A stretch of 64,000 nt of DNA from JAAFIP01 sp963775085 (GCA_963775085.1 CAVZHO010000008.1:1-64000), one strand, 5' to 3'; shown: positions 35,213 to 45,065, counted from the stretch's first letter. Notes: generated from the sequence alone by a model not told the origin. Program-made: numbers and translations.

Positions 35213-36574
35213 ATGACTCCCACACTGCTGCAGGGCACCCTGGCTGACCTAGACCGCAACTTGCTGGAGCGCGACGTGCCTGTGCGCTTACTGCTGCTGG
35301 GTGCGCTGGCGGGGGAGCATGTGCTGCTGATCGGTCCGCCCGGCACCGCCAAGAGCGAGCTGGCACGCCGCCTGCACCGGGTGTTTTCCGGGGCGCGCTA
35401 TTTCGAACGCTTGCTGACCCGTTTTTCGGTGCCCGAGGAATTGTTTGGCCCGCTGTCGCTCAAGGCGCTGGAGCAGGACCGCTACGAGCGTTTGACGGAC
35501 GGCTTTTTGCCCACCGCGCAGGTGGCATTTTTGGACGAAGTGTTCAAGGCCAATTCAGCCATCCTCAACGCGCTGCTCACGCTGCTCAATGAGCGCGAGT
35601 TTGACAACGGCAGTGGCCGCCTGCAGGTGCCCTTGATCAGCGTCGTTGGCGCCACCAACGAGGTGCCCGAGGAGGAGGCCTTGCACGCCTTTTATGACCG
35701 GTTTTTGCTTCGCGTGCCAGTGGGCCCGGTGGGCGATGCAAGTTTTACCGCACTGCTTGCCTTGCCATCGGATTTGCCCCACGTGCATCAGCGCATCACG
35801 CAGGAGATGCTGGCGCAATTGCAGCGGCACTCGAACGATGTCGCCTTGCCAGACAACATCACCGCCCTGCTGGTGCAAGCCCGCGCATGGTGCGCGGCCC
35901 AAGCCATGACTGTGTCAGACCGTCGCTGGCGCAAAGTGGTGGCCCTGCTCAAAGTGCAAGCCGCTAGCCGCGCGCAACCGATGGTGGATGCTTGGGACTT
36001 GTGGCTGCTGCCCTTCGCACTGGCCGCAACACCAGAGCAGAGCGAGCCGATGGTGCAATGGTTTATGCACAGCGTGGCGCAGGCCGTGCCACTGGACCTG
36101 CAGTGGCTGGAGCGCGCCGCACAGGCGTTTGAAAAGCAATTGGAGATCGAGCTGCGCGCACCCACGCCCGATGACGAGGGTGCAGGCAAAGTGGCGCTGG
36201 CGCGCGCCATTGCGGGAGAGCGGGCCAACAATGAAGACGGCATGCTGCGCATCGTCTCCGAGCGTGCGCAGCGCCGCTACAGCCAGGTGCATATTGATGC
36301 CCGGTGTGCGCAGGTAACCGAAGCGTTGGACAGAGCGCAGGCCACTTTGCAAGCGCTGCGCACTACCGCCGAACAGTCCTTGGCGCAGGCTCGCACGCAC
36401 CTGTGGCTGCCACCGAGTTGGTTGGCGCGCATCGCCGCAGTACACCACGCTAATGAACGGGTGGCGGCGGAATTGGTAGTGCGCCTGTTGCAACTTCAGC
36501 AGGCATTTGCGGCCTTGCCGGTGGACAGCCAGGCTGGCGCGCAAGCACCCGAGCCGGTAGCCCTGGTCGCCTAA
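35213..36574 (+). CDS. MoxR/RavA-type AAA+ ATPase
   Basis: A 453-residue AAA+ ATPase: Walker A GPPGTAKSE (about residues 41-49), Walker B VAFLDEVFKANSAILNALL, sensor VGATNEVPEEEALHAFYDRF. The long C-terminal region contains coiled-coil-like alanine and glutamine runs. RavA-type MoxR proteins act with a VWA protein as chaperones, in E. coli affecting respiratory complexes. The VWA gene follows after two bases, which supports the pair. Confidence 0.88.
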   Translation: MTPTLLQGTLADLDRNLLERDVPVRLLLLGALAGEHVLLIGPPGTAKSELARRLHRVFSGARYFERLLTRFSVPEELFGPLSLKALEQDRYERLTDGFLPTAQVAFLDEVFKANSAILNALLTLLNEREFDNGSGRLQVPLISVVGATNEVPEEEALHAFYDRFLLRVPVGPVGDASFTALLALPSDLPHVHQRITQEMLAQLQRHSNDVALPDNITALLVQARAWCAAQAMTVSDRRWRKVVALLKVQAASRAQPMVDAWDLWLLPFALAATPEQSEPMVQWFMHSVAQAVPLDLQWLERAAQAFEKQLEIELRAPTPDDEGAGKVALARAIAGERANNEDGMLRIVSERAQRRYSQVHIDARCAQVTEALDRAQATLQALRTTAEQSLAQARTHLWLPPSWLARIAAVHHANERVAAELVVRLLQLQQAFAALPVDSQAGAQAPEPVALVA

Positions 36575-36576
36575 AG

Positions 36577-38187
36577 GTGCAAGTGCAAGCCATGCAAGAC
36601 GCGGCGTATCCATCGCTAGCAGCAGCATGGGCGGCAGCCAACGCGCCCTTCCATTACCTTGCCAGCCTGCAACGCGAGTTGTGGCTACCCGCCTTGGTGT
36701 GCAGCAGCGGCAGCACAGCACAGCGCCTGCAAGACCTGCGCGCCTGGGAGGCGGCTTTGCAAGCAGGCCAACTTCCCAGCGCGCAATGTGACTTGGGCGA
36801 CCCAGCCGCCAGCGCCCCGCTGCGCCGCGCTGTGGCCGACATGGGCCTGTGCGACTTGGCCCAAGGCAGCGCAGCCATGACGCGCCAAGTGCTGCGTGCC
36901 ATGCTTTGGCATTTGGATCGTCTGATCGACCGCCCCGTAGGTGAGCCGCGCGAAGCCGCCATTGCACGCATGGTGCAAGAATTTCGCAGCGAGTGGACGC
37001 TGGAGCGTGAGGGTTGGGACGAAGTGCTGGCCCTGTTCAAAACCCTGGGCGAGCTGCCTAACCAGCGCTGGGACGAACTGCGCGGTCACCTCAACAGCCG
37101 GGAATGGAATGAGGCGCGGCGCATTGGCGAGCTACTGGCGCATCTGAAAGAAATCACCCGCTTCATCGAGCAGATTGGCCGAGCAGAACGTAGCCATGAC
37201 TTGCCCCCCAGCCCTAAGTGGCAACCCAGTGCCAACCTGCCGCGCCAGCGCGTCGCCGTGCAGATCACCACCCATTTAACCGATCAGGCCGGTGAGGTGC
37301 GCGGGGTCAAGCGCTCGGGCGAGCTGGCGCGCATGCTGGCCAGCGAGGCCGCCATGATCCGCCACCCCCTGCTGCACCGCCTGTGGCGCGCCCGCTTTGC
37401 CGAAGCCCAACTGCTGACCTATGAGAGCGAAGCAGTGCTGACCCAGTGGCGTTTGCAACCCGACGACAGCCGTTTGTTTGCCGCAACCAAACAAACCGAG
37501 CCGCTGGGCAAGGGCCCGATGATCGTCTGCCTGGACACCTCGGGCTCCATGCGCGGCGCACCCGAGAACGTGGCCAAGGCCTGCGTGCTGCAAGCCCTGC
37601 GCACGGCCCATGCGGCGCAGCGTGCCTGCAAGCTGCTGGCCTTTGGCGGTGCGGGCGAGCTGCTGGAACGCGATCTGGCCTTGACGACAGATGGCCTGCA
37701 AGTGCTGCTGGACACCATGGGCCAAAGCTTTGACGGTGGCACCGATGCGCAAACCCCGTTAGAGCGCGCCAACGAACTGGTGCGCACCCAGGCTTTTGCC
37801 TTGGCCGATATTTTGATTGTGAGTGACGGCGAGTTCGGCGTCACGCCCGCCACGCTGGCCACGCTACGCGAGTGCAAAACCAGCCTGGGCCTGCGCGTGC
37901 ACAGCATCCTGATCGGCGACCGCGAGACCATCGGCCTGCTGGAGGTGAGTGACCAGATCCACTGGGTGCGCGACTGGCGGCGCTACGCCACCCAAAGTGC
38001 CGACGCATTTGCCGACGGCTACTCGCCCGTGCACAGCCGCAGCCTGACAGCGGAGTATTTTCCCAATGCCATCAACCGCGCATCCAGTGCAACGCCCATG
38101 GGCTCCAATGCGTTTTTAACCCCCAGCGGGCATCTGGTCATGCCCGCGCGGCCCGAGCCGTCGGTTGATCATGAAAATAATAGATAA
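36577..38187 (+). CDS. VWA-domain protein (ViaA-like partner)
   Basis: A 536-residue protein whose C-terminal von Willebrand A domain has the metal site CLDTSGSMRG (D320, S322, S324) and LIVSDGEFGV. The N-terminal ~300 residues are helical, as in ViaA. I list the GTG at 36577; ATG 36592 is a plausible alternative five codons later. It forms an operon with the MoxR ATPase upstream. The target complex is unknown. Confidence 0.85.
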   Translation: MQVQAMQDAAYPSLAAAWAAANAPFHYLASLQRELWLPALVCSSGSTAQRLQDLRAWEAALQAGQLPSAQCDLGDPAASAPLRRAVADMGLCDLAQGSAAMTRQVLRAMLWHLDRLIDRPVGEPREAAIARMVQEFRSEWTLEREGWDEVLALFKTLGELPNQRWDELRGHLNSREWNEARRIGELLAHLKEITRFIEQIGRAERSHDLPPSPKWQPSANLPRQRVAVQITTHLTDQAGEVRGVKRSGELARMLASEAAMIRHPLLHRLWRARFAEAQLLTYESEAVLTQWRLQPDDSRLFAATKQTEPLGKGPMIVCLDTSGSMRGAPENVAKACVLQALRTAHAAQRACKLLAFGGAGELLERDLALTTDGLQVLLDTMGQSFDGGTDAQTPLERANELVRTQAFALADILIVSDGEFGVTPATLATLRECKTSLGLRVHSILIGDRETIGLLEVSDQIHWVRDWRRYATQSADAFADGYSPVHSRSLTAEYFPNAINRASSATPMGSNAFLTPSGHLVMPARPEPSVDHENNR

Positions 38188-38246
38188 ATATGCCTGTAGT
38201 CCTTGTCACCTGGACGTAAGAAGCTATCAAAAATATAGTAAATTAT
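38184..38246 (+). repeat. Dispersed bipartite hairpin repeat, copy 10 (type 1)
   Basis: CTGTAGTCCTTGTCACCTGG then ACGTAAGAAGCTATCAAAAATATAGTA. It begins within the last codons of the VWA gene and precedes the dioxygenase. Confidence 0.8.
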
Positions 38247-38295
38247 AGGCAGAAGCTTCTGCGCAGATAATTGCCTGAACCCACCCTCCAACGCC

Positions 38296-39192
38296 ATGCC
38301 CACCATCCAAACCCCATCGGACGTCACTGCCGCCGTGCTAGCCGTCATGCAGCGCACCACCGACCCGCGCCTGCGCGAAATCATGACCGTGCTGGTCAAG
38401 CACCTGCACGGCTTTGTGACCGAGGCGCGTTTGACCGAGGCCGAGTTTCGCCAGGCCGCCACCGTCATCAACGCCATCGGCCAGGGCAGCAGCGAGACGC
38501 ATAACGAGGCGGTGTTGATGGCCGGTTCCTTGGGCGTATCGCAACTGGTCTGCCTGCTCAACAACGGCAACCAGGGGCGGCACACCACCTCGCAAAACCT
38601 GCTGGGTCCCTTCTGGCGGCTGCACAGCCCGGCTACGCCCAATGGTGGCTCCATCGTGCGCAGCCCCACGCCGGGCGCAGCGCTGTTTGTGCGCGGCCTG
38701 GTGGTGGATACGCAGGGCAAACCCGTGGCCGATGCCCAGGTCGACGTGTGGCAGGCCTCGCCCGCAGGCTTTTACGAGAACCAAGACCCGCAGCAAGCCC
38801 CCATGAACCTGCGCGGCCAGTTCACTACCAATGCGCAGGGCCGATTTTGGCTGCGCAGCGTTAAACCCATTGGCTACGCCATCCCCACCAACGGCATCGT
38901 CGGCCAACTGCTGGCCGCGCAAAACCGCCACCCCATGCGCCCCGCGCACCTGCACGCCCTGATCGTCAAACCCGGCTTAAAAACCCTGATCTCCCAGGTG
39001 TACGCGCACGACGACCCGAACCTGGACACCGACGTACAGTTTGGCGTAACCGCCGCTACCATCGGCCAGTATGTAGCGCACCACGAGCCGCACCCCACCA
39101 AGCTGGACATCGCCACGCCCTGGTACACCCTGGACTACACCTATGTGATGGAAGCGGGCGAGTCCAGCCTGCCCAAGCCGCCGATCAAATAA
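38296..39192 (+). CDS. Intradiol ring-cleavage dioxygenase (catechol/hydroxyquinol type)
   Basis: A 298-residue Fe(III) dioxygenase that opens a catecholic ring between the two hydroxyls. All four iron ligands are visible: Y160 (GFYENQ), Y194 (IGYAIP), H218 and H220 (PAHLHAL). The N-terminal helical dimerisation domain and length fit hydroxyquinol/catechol 1,2-dioxygenases. A hydratase gene follows 17 bases later and a TRAP transporter next. The exact aromatic substrate is not readable. Confidence 0.9.
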   Translation: MPTIQTPSDVTAAVLAVMQRTTDPRLREIMTVLVKHLHGFVTEARLTEAEFRQAATVINAIGQGSSETHNEAVLMAGSLGVSQLVCLLNNGNQGRHTTSQNLLGPFWRLHSPATPNGGSIVRSPTPGAALFVRGLVVDTQGKPVADAQVDVWQASPAGFYENQDPQQAPMNLRGQFTTNAQGRFWLRSVKPIGYAIPTNGIVGQLLAAQNRHPMRPAHLHALIVKPGLKTLISQVYAHDDPNLDTDVQFGVTAATIGQYVAHHEPHPTKLDIATPWYTLDYTYVMEAGESSLPKPPIK

Positions 39193-39209
39193 ACCCAAAG
39201 GACGACAAG

Positions 39210-39995
39210 ATGCTCACCCCCGCCCAGCGCCAGCAATGCGCCCAAGACCTGTACCACGCCGAGATGACGCAAACCGTTATCCCACAGCTGACCAAAACCT
39301 ACCCGCAAATGGTGCTGGACGATGCCTATGCCATCCAGCGCCTGTGGGCCAAGCTCCATACCAACCAAGGCGCACGCATCATTGGCCACAAGATCGGCCT
39401 GACCTCGCGCGCCATGCAGATGGCCAGCAACTTCAACGAGCCCGACTTTGGCCATCTGCTGGACAGCATGCTGTTTGCCGACGGCGCGGCCATCCCCGCC
39501 GGGCGCTTTCGCAAGCCGCGCCTGGAGGTAGAGCTGTCGTTTGTGATGGGGGAGGATTTAAGCGGCCCCAATGTGCAAATCTACGACGTGCTGCGTGCCA
39601 CCGAGTTCATTCAGCCCGCGCTGGAGATCATCGACTACCGCACCGAGGTGCCGCGCCAGATCTGCGACACCATTGCCGACAACGCGGCCTCAGGCGGCAT
39701 GGTGGTGGGGGGCCGCACCATCCGCCCGTTTGACGTAGACCTGCGCTGGGTGGGCGCCACGCTCAGCCAAAACGGCGTCATCGAAGAGACCGGCCTGGCC
39801 GCCGGCATCATGGGCCACCCGGCAGCGGGCGTGGCTTGGCTGGTGAAAAAACTTAATGAAGTCGGTGAAGGCTTAAAGGCCGGACAGGTGGTGCTGGCCG
39901 GTTCGTTCACCCGGCCCATCGCCATTAAACCCGGCGACGTGGTGCATGCCGACTACGGGCCGCTGGGCGGCATTGGGGTGCGTTTTGTGGCGTAG
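39210..39995 (+). CDS. 2-oxo-hept-4-ene-1,7-dioate / 2-hydroxypentadienoate-type hydratase
   Basis: A 261-residue member of the HpaH/MhpD hydratase family. Motifs GHKIGLTSRAMQ, PDFGHLLDSMLF, PRLEVELSFVMGEDL and FIQPALEIIDYR carry the acidic metal ligands. The family adds water to 2-hydroxy-dienoates from meta-cleavage pathways, yet its neighbour is an intradiol (ortho-cleavage) enzyme, so the pathway assignment is uncertain. Confidence 0.85.
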   Translation: MLTPAQRQQCAQDLYHAEMTQTVIPQLTKTYPQMVLDDAYAIQRLWAKLHTNQGARIIGHKIGLTSRAMQMASNFNEPDFGHLLDSMLFADGAAIPAGRFRKPRLEVELSFVMGEDLSGPNVQIYDVLRATEFIQPALEIIDYRTEVPRQICDTIADNAASGGMVVGGRTIRPFDVDLRWVGATLSQNGVIEETGLAAGIMGHPAAGVAWLVKKLNEVGEGLKAGQVVLAGSFTRPIAIKPGDVVHADYGPLGGIGVRFVA

Positions 39996-40138
39996 AGATT
40001 AGGTAGCTAGGGATTCCACTGCCTTGACAAGCCTGGGCGGCTGTGCAATCGTCTGGTGGCGAAATCTCCTCATACCCCTTGCTGGCAGCCGTTGTTTCGC
40101 ATTCGGATATCTACTAAATATTTTTGTTTGGAGACATT

Positions 40139-41155
40139 ATGCGAAACGCCCCTTTGGTTACCACCCGCCGCAAGGTGCTATCTGGCATGGCCGCAGGCGT
40201 TGCGCTGTCAGGCCTGCCCATCTCGTCTTTGGCGCAGGGCACGATTACGCTGCACGGTGCGGTGCAGTTCACTGACGACCATGCCTTCAATAAATCCCTG
40301 CTCAAGTTTGAAGAGCTGGTGAAAAAATACTATGGCAAACCGATCAATTTTGTTTTGCACCGCAACAGCGAATTGGGTCTGGAGAAAGACTATTTTGCCT
40401 ATATGAACCAAGGCAAGGCGGTCGATTACGCGATTGTCTCGCCGGCCCACATGTCCACCTTTTCCAAGGCCGCACCGTTTATTGACGCGCCGTTTTTGTT
40501 CCGTGACCTGGACCATTGGAACAAGGTGCTGGACCAGGACCTGCTCAAACCGATCGCCGAAGAGGTGGCGCAAAAGGGCGAGGTCATGCTGATTGGGTAC
40601 GCTGGCGGCGGTGTGCGCAATATATTTGCCAACAAGCCGGTCAAAAACCTCGCTGAACTCAAAGGGCTCAAGGTGCGGGTACAAGGTGCCCCCATCTGGA
40701 GCCGCACGTTCAATGCGATTGGCATGGCTCCGACCGTCATCGCCTACAACGAGGTCTACAACGCCATCCAGAACAAGGTGATTGAGGCAGGCGAGAACGA
40801 GGCCGCCGGTGTCGAGGCGGTCAAGTTCCATGAGGTCGCACCCAATCTCAACCTGACACGCCACGCCATCACGATCCGTCCCATCTGCTTCTCGTCCAAA
40901 ACCTTCGCCAAACTGCCCAAAGACTTGCAAGAGGCCATTGTGAAAGCCGGCAAGGAGGCCGGTGCCTATGGTCGCCAGGTTGAGTCGTCTGAAGATCAGA
41001 AGAAACTCGATGCCATGGAGAAGGCGGGCAAGCTCAAGCAAATCCCGTTCGCTGACCGCGCGGCCATGCAAAAGCTGGTCGATCCGGTGATGGCTGCCTA
41101 TGCAAAAGAAATTGGCGCGGACGATATTTTTGCCAAAATCAACGCCATCAAATAA
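40139..41155 (+). CDS. TRAP transporter solute-binding protein (DctP/TAXI-like)
   Basis: A 338-residue periplasmic binding protein. The signal TTRRKVLSGMAAGVALSGLPISSLAQ has a twin-arginine-like pair. Helix-strand motifs LELKGLKVRVQGAPIW-like (ELKGLKVRVQGAPIWSRTF) and YNEVYNAIQNKVIEAGENE are typical of DctP, where the conserved arginine contacts a carboxylate. With DctQ and DctM genes downstream it forms a complete TRAP system, probably for an aromatic or dicarboxylic acid. Confidence 0.88.
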   Translation: MRNAPLVTTRRKVLSGMAAGVALSGLPISSLAQGTITLHGAVQFTDDHAFNKSLLKFEELVKKYYGKPINFVLHRNSELGLEKDYFAYMNQGKAVDYAIVSPAHMSTFSKAAPFIDAPFLFRDLDHWNKVLDQDLLKPIAEEVAQKGEVMLIGYAGGGVRNIFANKPVKNLAELKGLKVRVQGAPIWSRTFNAIGMAPTVIAYNEVYNAIQNKVIEAGENEAAGVEAVKFHEVAPNLNLTRHAITIRPICFSSKTFAKLPKDLQEAIVKAGKEAGAYGRQVESSEDQKKLDAMEKAGKLKQIPFADRAAMQKLVDPVMAAYAKEIGADDIFAKINAIK

Positions 41156-41269
41156 TTCCTCCCGGCCCTGTATGGGCCTGGTCTGGCCCGGCTCACGTAG
41201 CTCTGGTTGCGCGCGAGTCGTTGCTGCTGGTTTGCCGATCTGCTGTTCTCATTTCCTGCGCTATTTTTT

Positions 41270-41782
41270 ATGAAAAATTTCTTGAATCTATTGGAGCGCA
41301 TGCTCACTTTTGTGATGGCTAGCGCAGTGGCTGTGCTCATCATTCCAGTGTCCCTGCAGATTATTTCCCGTTTTACGGACTTGATTCCCCGCTATATCTG
41401 GACCGAGGAGCTGTCGCGGTTTTGCTTTGTCTGGATGGTGATGATCGGAGCCATGATCGGTTTGCGCGAGCGGCTGCATTTTGACGTGGACGTCTGGCCC
41501 CAACTGAGTCCCCGGGCCGACGCGCTGCTGCGCATGGTCTCCAACGGCTTCGTGAGTTTATTTGCCGGTGCCATGGTCTGGTGGGGCGTGCAGTTCACCC
41601 AATTTGGCTGGAATCAAACGTCCGAGTTGGCCGATCTGCCCATGTGGATTATTTTCATCGCCTGGCCGTTAACGGGGCTCATCTGGCTGCTGTTTTTGCT
41701 TGAGGCGTTTGCCAGGGACATCGAGCATTACAAGCGGCGCACCAAGCTGGTTGGCGTGATGGCTGCGGGAGCTGTGGTATGA
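41270..41782 (+). CDS. TRAP transporter small permease (DctQ)
   Basis: A 170-residue membrane protein with four hydrophobic segments and the family segment RYIWTEELSRFCFVWMVMIGAMIGLRERLHFDVD. ATG 41270 is chosen because the upstream in-frame region is not DctQ-like. Its end overlaps dctM by four bases (ATGA). Confidence 0.9.
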   Translation: MKNFLNLLERMLTFVMASAVAVLIIPVSLQIISRFTDLIPRYIWTEELSRFCFVWMVMIGAMIGLRERLHFDVDVWPQLSPRADALLRMVSNGFVSLFAGAMVWWGVQFTQFGWNQTSELADLPMWIIFIAWPLTGLIWLLFLLEAFARDIEHYKRRTKLVGVMAAGAVV

Positions 41783-43098
41783 CCTCGGCCGTAATGACTC
41801 CCGGCATTGCCGCACTACTATTGTTTGGTGTGTTCTTTGCCCTGCTGATTGTGCGCGTGCCAGTCGCATTCGCCTTGGGCCTGGCTTCGCTGCCGGTGCT
41901 GCTGATTGAAGACCGCCTCTCGCCGCTGGCGATGTTCTATGAAATGTTCAAGGCCTACAACTCATTCATTTTGCTGGCCGTGCCGTTCTTTTTACTGACT
42001 GCATTTTTGATGAGCGTCGGCGGTATTACCGAGCGCATGATGCGGCTGTCCCGCACCATGGTGGGGCATTTCCCCGGCGGTTTGGCGCAGATCAATGTGC
42101 TGCTGTCGGTCTTTTTCGCTGGCATTTCTGGCTCCTCCACGGCCGATGCCGCCAGCCAGGGCAAGCTGTTCATTGATGCGCAAGTAAAAGAGGGCTACGA
42201 CCTGTCGTTTTCGATTGCCATTACTGCCGTGTCTGCGGTGCTGGCGGTGATTATTCCGCCGTCAATCCTCATGGTGGTCTGGGGCGGCGTAATTTCCACT
42301 TCCATCGGTGCCATGTATTTGGCCGGTGTGGTGCCAGGTTTGCTGATTGGTTTGGCGCAGATGGCCACGGTGCATGCCTATGCCAAAAAGCGCAAGTACC
42401 CGGTCTACCCGCGCGCCAGTTTTGTCGAGTTTTTAAAAGCCGCCGCCACTGCCATACCCGCTCTGACCACGCCATTCATCATTGTCGGCGGCATTTTGCT
42501 TGGCTGGTTTACCGCCACCGAGTCGGCCGCCATTGCTGTGCTGTATGCGGCCGCCTTGTCCACCTTTTACTACCGCGAAATGACCGCCTTCAAACTGTGG
42601 GCCTGCATTGTTGAGACTGGCAAACTGGCCTCGGTAGCGCTGTTCTGTATTGGTACGGCATCGGTGTTTGGCTGGCTGCTGGCCTATTACCAAATTCCCA
42701 AAGCACTGCTGTCGAATTTGCAGGGCCTTGGCTTGGGCACCATTGGTACCGGGTTTTTGATTGCCGCTGCGTTTTTGGTGGTGGGCTGTTTTCTGGATGC
42801 CATACCGGCCATCATCATCGTAGGCACCGTCATGCAGCCGCTGGCCGCTGCCGCCGGTTTGCACCCCGTGTCGTTTGCCATCATTGGCATTGTGTCGCTG
42901 GCGTTTGGCTTGGTTACCCCGCCCTATGGCCTGTGTTTGATGATTTCTTGCTCGGTAGCCAAGGTGCCCATGCGCTATGCATTGAAAGACACCATGATCA
43001 TGCTGATTCCCATGCTGCTAGTGCTGTGCGCCATCATCATCTGGCCAGAAATTCCGTTGTGGCTGCCGCGCTGGATCACTCCTGAGTTGCTGAAGTAA
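41779..43098 (+). CDS. TRAP transporter large permease (DctM)
   Basis: A 439-residue protein with about twelve hydrophobic segments and the DctM signatures VPFFLLTAFLMSVGGITERM, FFAGISGSSTADAASQGKL and FGLVTPPYGLCLMISC. It is the sodium-coupled core of the transporter and overlaps the small permease gene. The cyclase-family hydrolase follows after 12 bases, so all four genes are probably one operon. Confidence 0.93.
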   Translation: MTSAVMTPGIAALLLFGVFFALLIVRVPVAFALGLASLPVLLIEDRLSPLAMFYEMFKAYNSFILLAVPFFLLTAFLMSVGGITERMMRLSRTMVGHFPGGLAQINVLLSVFFAGISGSSTADAASQGKLFIDAQVKEGYDLSFSIAITAVSAVLAVIIPPSILMVVWGGVISTSIGAMYLAGVVPGLLIGLAQMATVHAYAKKRKYPVYPRASFVEFLKAAATAIPALTTPFIIVGGILLGWFTATESAAIAVLYAAALSTFYYREMTAFKLWACIVETGKLASVALFCIGTASVFGWLLAYYQIPKALLSNLQGLGLGTIGTGFLIAAAFLVVGCFLDAIPAIIIVGTVMQPLAAAAGLHPVSFAIIGIVSLAFGLVTPPYGLCLMISCSVAKVPMRYALKDTMIMLIPMLLVLCAIIIWPEIPLWLPRWITPELLK

Positions 43099-43110
43099 AC
43101 ACGCCACTTT

Positions 43111-44190
43111 ATGACCACTCCCCGCTGGAGAAACGCGCCCCCCGGTAGCCACTGGGGCGAGTTTGGCCCAAACGACCAGCGTGGCCGCATGAACCTGGTG
43201 AATGAAGCCAAGGTCTTGCAGGGCGTTGCCCAAGTGAAGGTGGGCAAGACCTTTTGCCTAAGCCTGCCGCTGGATGTGCCCGGTCAACAAACCCTCAACC
43301 CCCGGCGCATGCCGCCGCGCCGCTACAGCGTGCTGCGCGACGGGGCCAGCGCCGGGCAACAAGGCTTTTGCTGGTCATACCAAAGCGAAGACCCCGAGCT
43401 GACCGATGTGGTCACCGACGACGTGGTGCTGATGACCCTGCAATACTCCACCCAGTGGGACAGCTTTGCCCACATCGGCAGCCACTTTGATGCCGATGGC
43501 GATGGCGTGGCCGAGGCCGTGTTTTACAACGGCTACCGCGCCGGGCAAGATGTGCGCCCCGGCGTGGAGAATCTCCAGCCCGCCCAGCCCTGGGCCCGCT
43601 ACGAGGAGCCCGATGCCGGCCCCCTGAGCATTGCCAACCTGGCCGAGCACGGCGCGCAAGGTGTCGGCGTCATGATCGACCTGGAGCAGCACATCGGCCG
43701 CCAGCGCCAAGCCGTAGGTTACGACCAGGTCATGCGCATCCTGGAGGCCGACCAGGTCACCATCGAACCCGGCGACATGGTCTGCCTGCACACCGGCTTT
43801 GCCGACACCCTGCTGGCCATGAACCGCCAGCCCGACATTGCGCGGCTGCACGCCATCGGCAGCGGGCTGGACGGCCACGATGCCAAGCTGCTCAACTGGA
43901 TCACCGACAGCCGCCTGGCCTGCCTGTTGGCCGACAACTATGCGGTAGAACTCATCGTCCCCAAGCTGGCCAGCAGCGCCCAAAGCGGCACGCCTCTGCG
44001 CCGCCCCCTGATGCCGCTGCATGAGCACTGCCTGTTTAAAAACGGCATCCACCTGGGCGAGCTGTGGTACCTCACCGAGCTTGCCCGTTGGCTACGTGCT
44101 AACCAACGGAGCCGCTTCCTGCTCACCGCACCCCCGCTGCGTCTGCCGGGTGCGGTGGGGTCACCGGCTACGCCGATTGCCACCGTGTAG
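43111..44190 (+). CDS. Cyclase-family (kynurenine formamidase-like) metal hydrolase
   Basis: A 359-residue member of the cyclase family (PF04199): WGEFGPNDQRGRMNLVNEAKV at the N-terminus, the metal motif DSFAHIGSHFDADGDG (HxGxHxD in place of HxGTHxD) and DMVCLHTGFADTLL. Members hydrolyse cyclic or formylated amides or lactones. Here it probably acts on the compound brought in by the TRAP system. Confidence 0.85.
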   Translation: MTTPRWRNAPPGSHWGEFGPNDQRGRMNLVNEAKVLQGVAQVKVGKTFCLSLPLDVPGQQTLNPRRMPPRRYSVLRDGASAGQQGFCWSYQSEDPELTDVVTDDVVLMTLQYSTQWDSFAHIGSHFDADGDGVAEAVFYNGYRAGQDVRPGVENLQPAQPWARYEEPDAGPLSIANLAEHGAQGVGVMIDLEQHIGRQRQAVGYDQVMRILEADQVTIEPGDMVCLHTGFADTLLAMNRQPDIARLHAIGSGLDGHDAKLLNWITDSRLACLLADNYAVELIVPKLASSAQSGTPLRRPLMPLHEHCLFKNGIHLGELWYLTELARWLRANQRSRFLLTAPPLRLPGAVGSPATPIATV

Positions 44191-44201
44191 AGCCTGCGCC
44201 C

Positions 44202-44501
44202 CTAAAAGCCGCGCCAGATCGAGTCTTGCACTGACCCTGCGATGAAGTTGTCGCTGTTCTTACTCACCAGTTCCATGTATTTTTTGTCGGTCAGTATCTT
44301 GGTGCTTACCAAGTCAAACGCGGCCAAATCTTTGTAGCGGCTGGACCAGGCGATGCGGTTGGGGTTGCCGCCAATGGGCACCAGTACTTCCAGCGTGGTG
44401 GCGTGGGCATCCTTCATGTACGCCGCAATCTCGTGCGCAAAAGCGATGGCGCTGCCCATCTTGCCCGGAGCAATCGACGCGCTACGGTTAAAAACGATCA
44501 T
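44202..44501 (-). CDS. Small dimeric alpha-beta barrel-like protein
   Basis: A 99-residue protein resembling NIPSNAP/EthD-like alpha-beta barrels (MIVFNRSASIAPGKMGSAIAFAHEIAAYMK, then LEVLVPIGGNPNRIAWSSRYKDLAAFD). No catalytic motif is evident. AAGGAGA lies just upstream of ATG 44501. It faces the cyclase gene tail to tail. Confidence 0.6.
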   Translation of the reverse strand: MIVFNRSASIAPGKMGSAIAFAHEIAAYMKDAHATTLEVLVPIGGNPNRIAWSSRYKDLAAFDLVSTKILTDKKYMELVSKNSDNFIAGSVQDSIWRGF

Positions 44502-44651
44502 TTTTTTTCTCCTTCCGCCAGAGTGAGCGGGCGGTCTCTGCCACGAACCGTGACTCGCAGAGTCTGCGCCTGCCGTTCGCCGACAGTTTGCGGGATTACC
44601 CGACTGTTAGTGCGCACATGTTTGCAAACCCATAGTGCGGCTGCCGTCGGG

Positions 44652-45065
44652 CTATTTCGTGTAGTCGTACAGCGGCTTGCCTTTGTCCACGATGTGCACG
44701 GTGAACAGCTTGAGCGAGGTATCGCCGACCACTTTGAAGCCGCCGTGTTTGACATCGCGCAGATTCAGCAAACTTGCCCCAGTGGGCAAGGGTGAAGGAT
44801 CGCGTCCGGGCGCTTGAACCATGGCACCTTGCACGACATAGGCCGCTTCAATTCCATGGTGAATGTGCAGCCCAATGCTGTCGCCAGTCTTATATTCAGC
44901 CACCGAGGCAATCACCTCCATTCCAGGGGCGCCAGAAAGGTCAGCCCGCTTTTGCTCCTGCCGCTGCGCCGAGTCAGTGAGCGTTTGCGCCACCAGCGTG
45001 GTGGCGATGCCCAGGAAGAATATTGAAATTCCCGCAGCGATAGACTTGAGAGTAAGTGATTTCAT
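44652..45065 (-). CDS. Exported cupin-domain protein
   Basis: A 137-residue protein with an N-terminal signal/anchor (LKSIAAGISIFFLGIATTLVAQ) and one cupin domain: GLHIHHGIEAAYVVQG provides HxH and E metal ligands, and LLNLRDVKHGGFKVVG the second histidine. ATG 45065 is preceded by AAGGAG. Function is unknown. Confidence 0.8.
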   Translation of the reverse strand: MKSLTLKSIAAGISIFFLGIATTLVAQTLTDSAQRQEQKRADLSGAPGMEVIASVAEYKTGDSIGLHIHHGIEAAYVVQGAMVQAPGRDPSPLPTGASLLNLRDVKHGGFKVVGDTSLKLFTVHIVDKGKPLYDYTK

